Origin: Gillisia mitskevichiae
Lineage (GTDB): Bacteria > Bacteroidota > Bacteroidia > Flavobacteriales > Flavobacteriaceae
Assembly (NCBI RefSeq): GCF_003634585.1
Contig: NZ_RBLG01000004.1
Location: forward strand, 124,001 to 188,000
DNA: 64,000 bases
Direction of reading: 5' to 3'
Positions 62,941-64,000 of the stretch are shown in pieces; within the stretch, counting starts at the first letter, position 1; each line of letters begins with the position of its first letter. A program made the translations under genes and the position numbers. The notes beneath the pieces are model-generated. The model saw only the letters and a list, made by a program, of their open reading frames with translations, did not search any database and was not told the DNA's origin.

Positions 62941-64000
62941 ATGAAAGTTAAATTCATTTTGTCATTAATGTTAATGGCTACTCTACTGTATTCCTGTAAG
63001 GATGAAAACAAAGAAAATGAGGTTGCTGAAGTTGAAACTTCTACCAACTTGGATTTCGAATATAATGTTGAAGAATTTGGAGATATTAAAATATTAAGAT
63101 ACCAAATTCCTGGATTTGAAAACTTAACTCTGAAAGAGCAAAAATTGGTTTATTACTTAACTCAAGCAGGATTAAGTGGTCGTGATATAATGTGGGACCA
63201 GAATTATAGACATAATCTTGAAATTAGAGATGCTTTGGAGAATATCTATGCTAACTATAGCGGAGATAAAGAAACATCAGATTGGAAAGCGTTTGAAACT
63301 TATGTAAAAAGAGTTTGGTTCTCTAATGGGATCCACCACCACTATTCTAACGATAAGTTGAAACCAGAATTCAGCAAAGAGTATTTCGATACGCTTTTAG
63401 CTGAAACTAAAACGGAACTTACTGGTGAACCTTACGAGGTGATCTTTAATGAAAAGGATGCTAAAAAAGTAAATCTAGATCCTAATAAGGGATTGTTAGA
63501 AGGATCTGCGATCAATTTTTATGGACCAGATGTAACTGCTGCTGAAGCAGAGGCTTTTTACAAAAAGAAATCTTCTCCTAATAAAGATAAGCCTCTTTCT
63601 TACGGATTGAATTCTACTCTAGTTAAAGAGAATGGAAAACTAGTAGAAAAAGTTTGGAAAAGTGGCGGATTGTATGGAGATGCAATAGACCAGATCATTG
63701 TATGGTTAGAAAAAGCAAAGGGTGTTGCAGAAAATGAAGCACAAGGAAATGCTTTAGGATTGCTTATTAAATATTACCAAACTGGAGATCTTCAAACATG
63801 GGACGATTATAACGTTGCATGGGTGGAAGCTACAGAAGGAAATATAGATTACATCAACAGTTTTATTGAAGTTTATAACGATCCGCTAGGATATAGAGGT
63901 TCTTATGAGAGTATTGTACAGATCAAGGATTTCGAAATGTCTAAGAAAATGCAGGTTCTTGAAAACAATGTACAATGGTTCGAGGATAATTCTCCTTTAA
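62941..64000 (+). CDS. Dipeptidyl-peptidase III family (M49) lipoprotein, N-terminal part
   Basis: 353 codons of an open frame that runs off the window. Signal and lipobox: MKVKFILSLMLMATLLYSCKD (LYSC, Cys19). The following part, EFGDIKILRYQIPGFENLTLKEQKLVYYLTQAGLSGRDIMWDQNYRHNL, then WFSNGIHHHYSNDKLKPEF and INFYGPDVTAAEAEAFY, matches the N-terminal lobe of M49 peptidases of Bacteroidota. The zinc motif (HEXXGH) lies beyond the window. Such proteins are often mislabelled dihydrofolate reductase in databases; nothing here resembles DHFR. It releases dipeptides in the periplasm, by family. Confidence 0.85.
   Translation, partial: MKVKFILSLMLMATLLYSCKDENKENEVAEVETSTNLDFEYNVEEFGDIKILRYQIPGFENLTLKEQKLVYYLTQAGLSGRDIMWDQNYRHNLEIRDALENIYANYSGDKETSDWKAFETYVKRVWFSNGIHHHYSNDKLKPEFSKEYFDTLLAETKTELTGEPYEVIFNEKDAKKVNLDPNKGLLEGSAINFYGPDVTAAEAEAFYKKKSSPNKDKPLSYGLNSTLVKENGKLVEKVWKSGGLYGDAIDQIIVWLEKAKGVAENEAQGNALGLLIKYYQTGDLQTWDDYNVAWVEATEGNIDYINSFIEVYNDPLGYRGSYESIVQIKDFEMSKKMQVLENNVQWFEDNSPL

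Noticed and set aside
62941-64000. Dihydrofolate reductase label commonly given to homologs
   Set aside because: The sequence has a lipobox and M49 peptidase N-terminal motifs and no DHFR fold signature.
1-64000. Search for mobile elements, prophage, defence islands, toxin-antitoxin pairs
   Set aside because: No transposase, integrase, phage or defence protein motifs occur; gene content is core and codon use looks uniform by eye.

Overview
The window is AT-rich chromosomal DNA from a member of the Bacteroidota, family Flavobacteriaceae. Three things point there. Promoters carry the family's -7 box TAnnTTTG (many copies, some with a TTG/TTTG -33 box). Several proteins belong to families typical of the group: a type IX secretion C-terminal sorting domain, a FadL/OmpP1 porin, glutamine synthetase III, IcmF, an M56 peptidase with TonB-plug modules, and DUF4197, DUF1684 and Lacal_2735/DUF6435 proteins. 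The gene order mraZ to ftsZ is also the flavobacterial one. The overall style resembles Gramella/Salegentibacter-like marine genera, but I cannot fix the genus from sequence alone. No prophage, insertion sequence, CRISPR array, rRNA operon or replication origin is visible; this is mostly core genome.

Layout. 1-9.7 kb: the 5' part of cysS, folE, a T9SS-sorted surface protein, a FadL porin paired with a low-complexity lipoprotein, proS, two identical tRNA-Glu genes, rpsT, engB and a hydrolase. 10.0-25.5 kb: an uninterrupted division and cell wall (dcw) cluster, mraZ-rsmH-ftsL-ftsI-murE-mraY-murD-ftsW-murG-murC-ftsQ-ftsA-ftsZ, with a three-copy MraZ operator in front and a strong terminator behind. 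murF, murB and ddl are not in it. It is followed by a yqeY-like gene and tRNA-Arg. 26.4-32 kb: two signalling units on the minus strand. One is a periplasmic-TPR histidine kinase with its response regulator. The other is an RsbQ-like hydrolase translationally coupled to a PAS hybrid kinase. 32-40 kb: an NhaC antiporter, a secreted S9 peptidase, apt and a BlaI/M56 regulatory pair. 40-50 kb: a Ca2+/Na+ antiporter, GSIII with a palindromic promoter, purM, two tandem membrane paralogs, prfA, pyrF, a metal-receptor-like protein and small conserved genes. 50-64 kb: fused isobutyryl-CoA mutase IcmF, an Lrp regulator, a methyltransferase overlapping a DEAD-box helicase, a catalytically doubtful hydrolase-like protein, an MFS transporter, DUF1684, crcB, an SRPBCC/GyrI protein, and the 5' part of an M49 dipeptidyl-peptidase III lipoprotein.

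The most interesting signals lie between or inside the ordinary genes. They are: the MraZ box array, with an extra copy at the GTG start; an intergenic repeat family that also seems to have been inserted in frame into icmF; an RsbQ-PAS-kinase couple recalling RsbQ/RsbP; a 17-bp palindrome in place of the -33 box of the GSIII promoter; a 17-bp perfect inverted repeat after the M56 gene; and repeated IIHTLEDE-like peptides in the FtsZ linker. I did not find a complete, clearly new multi-gene system.
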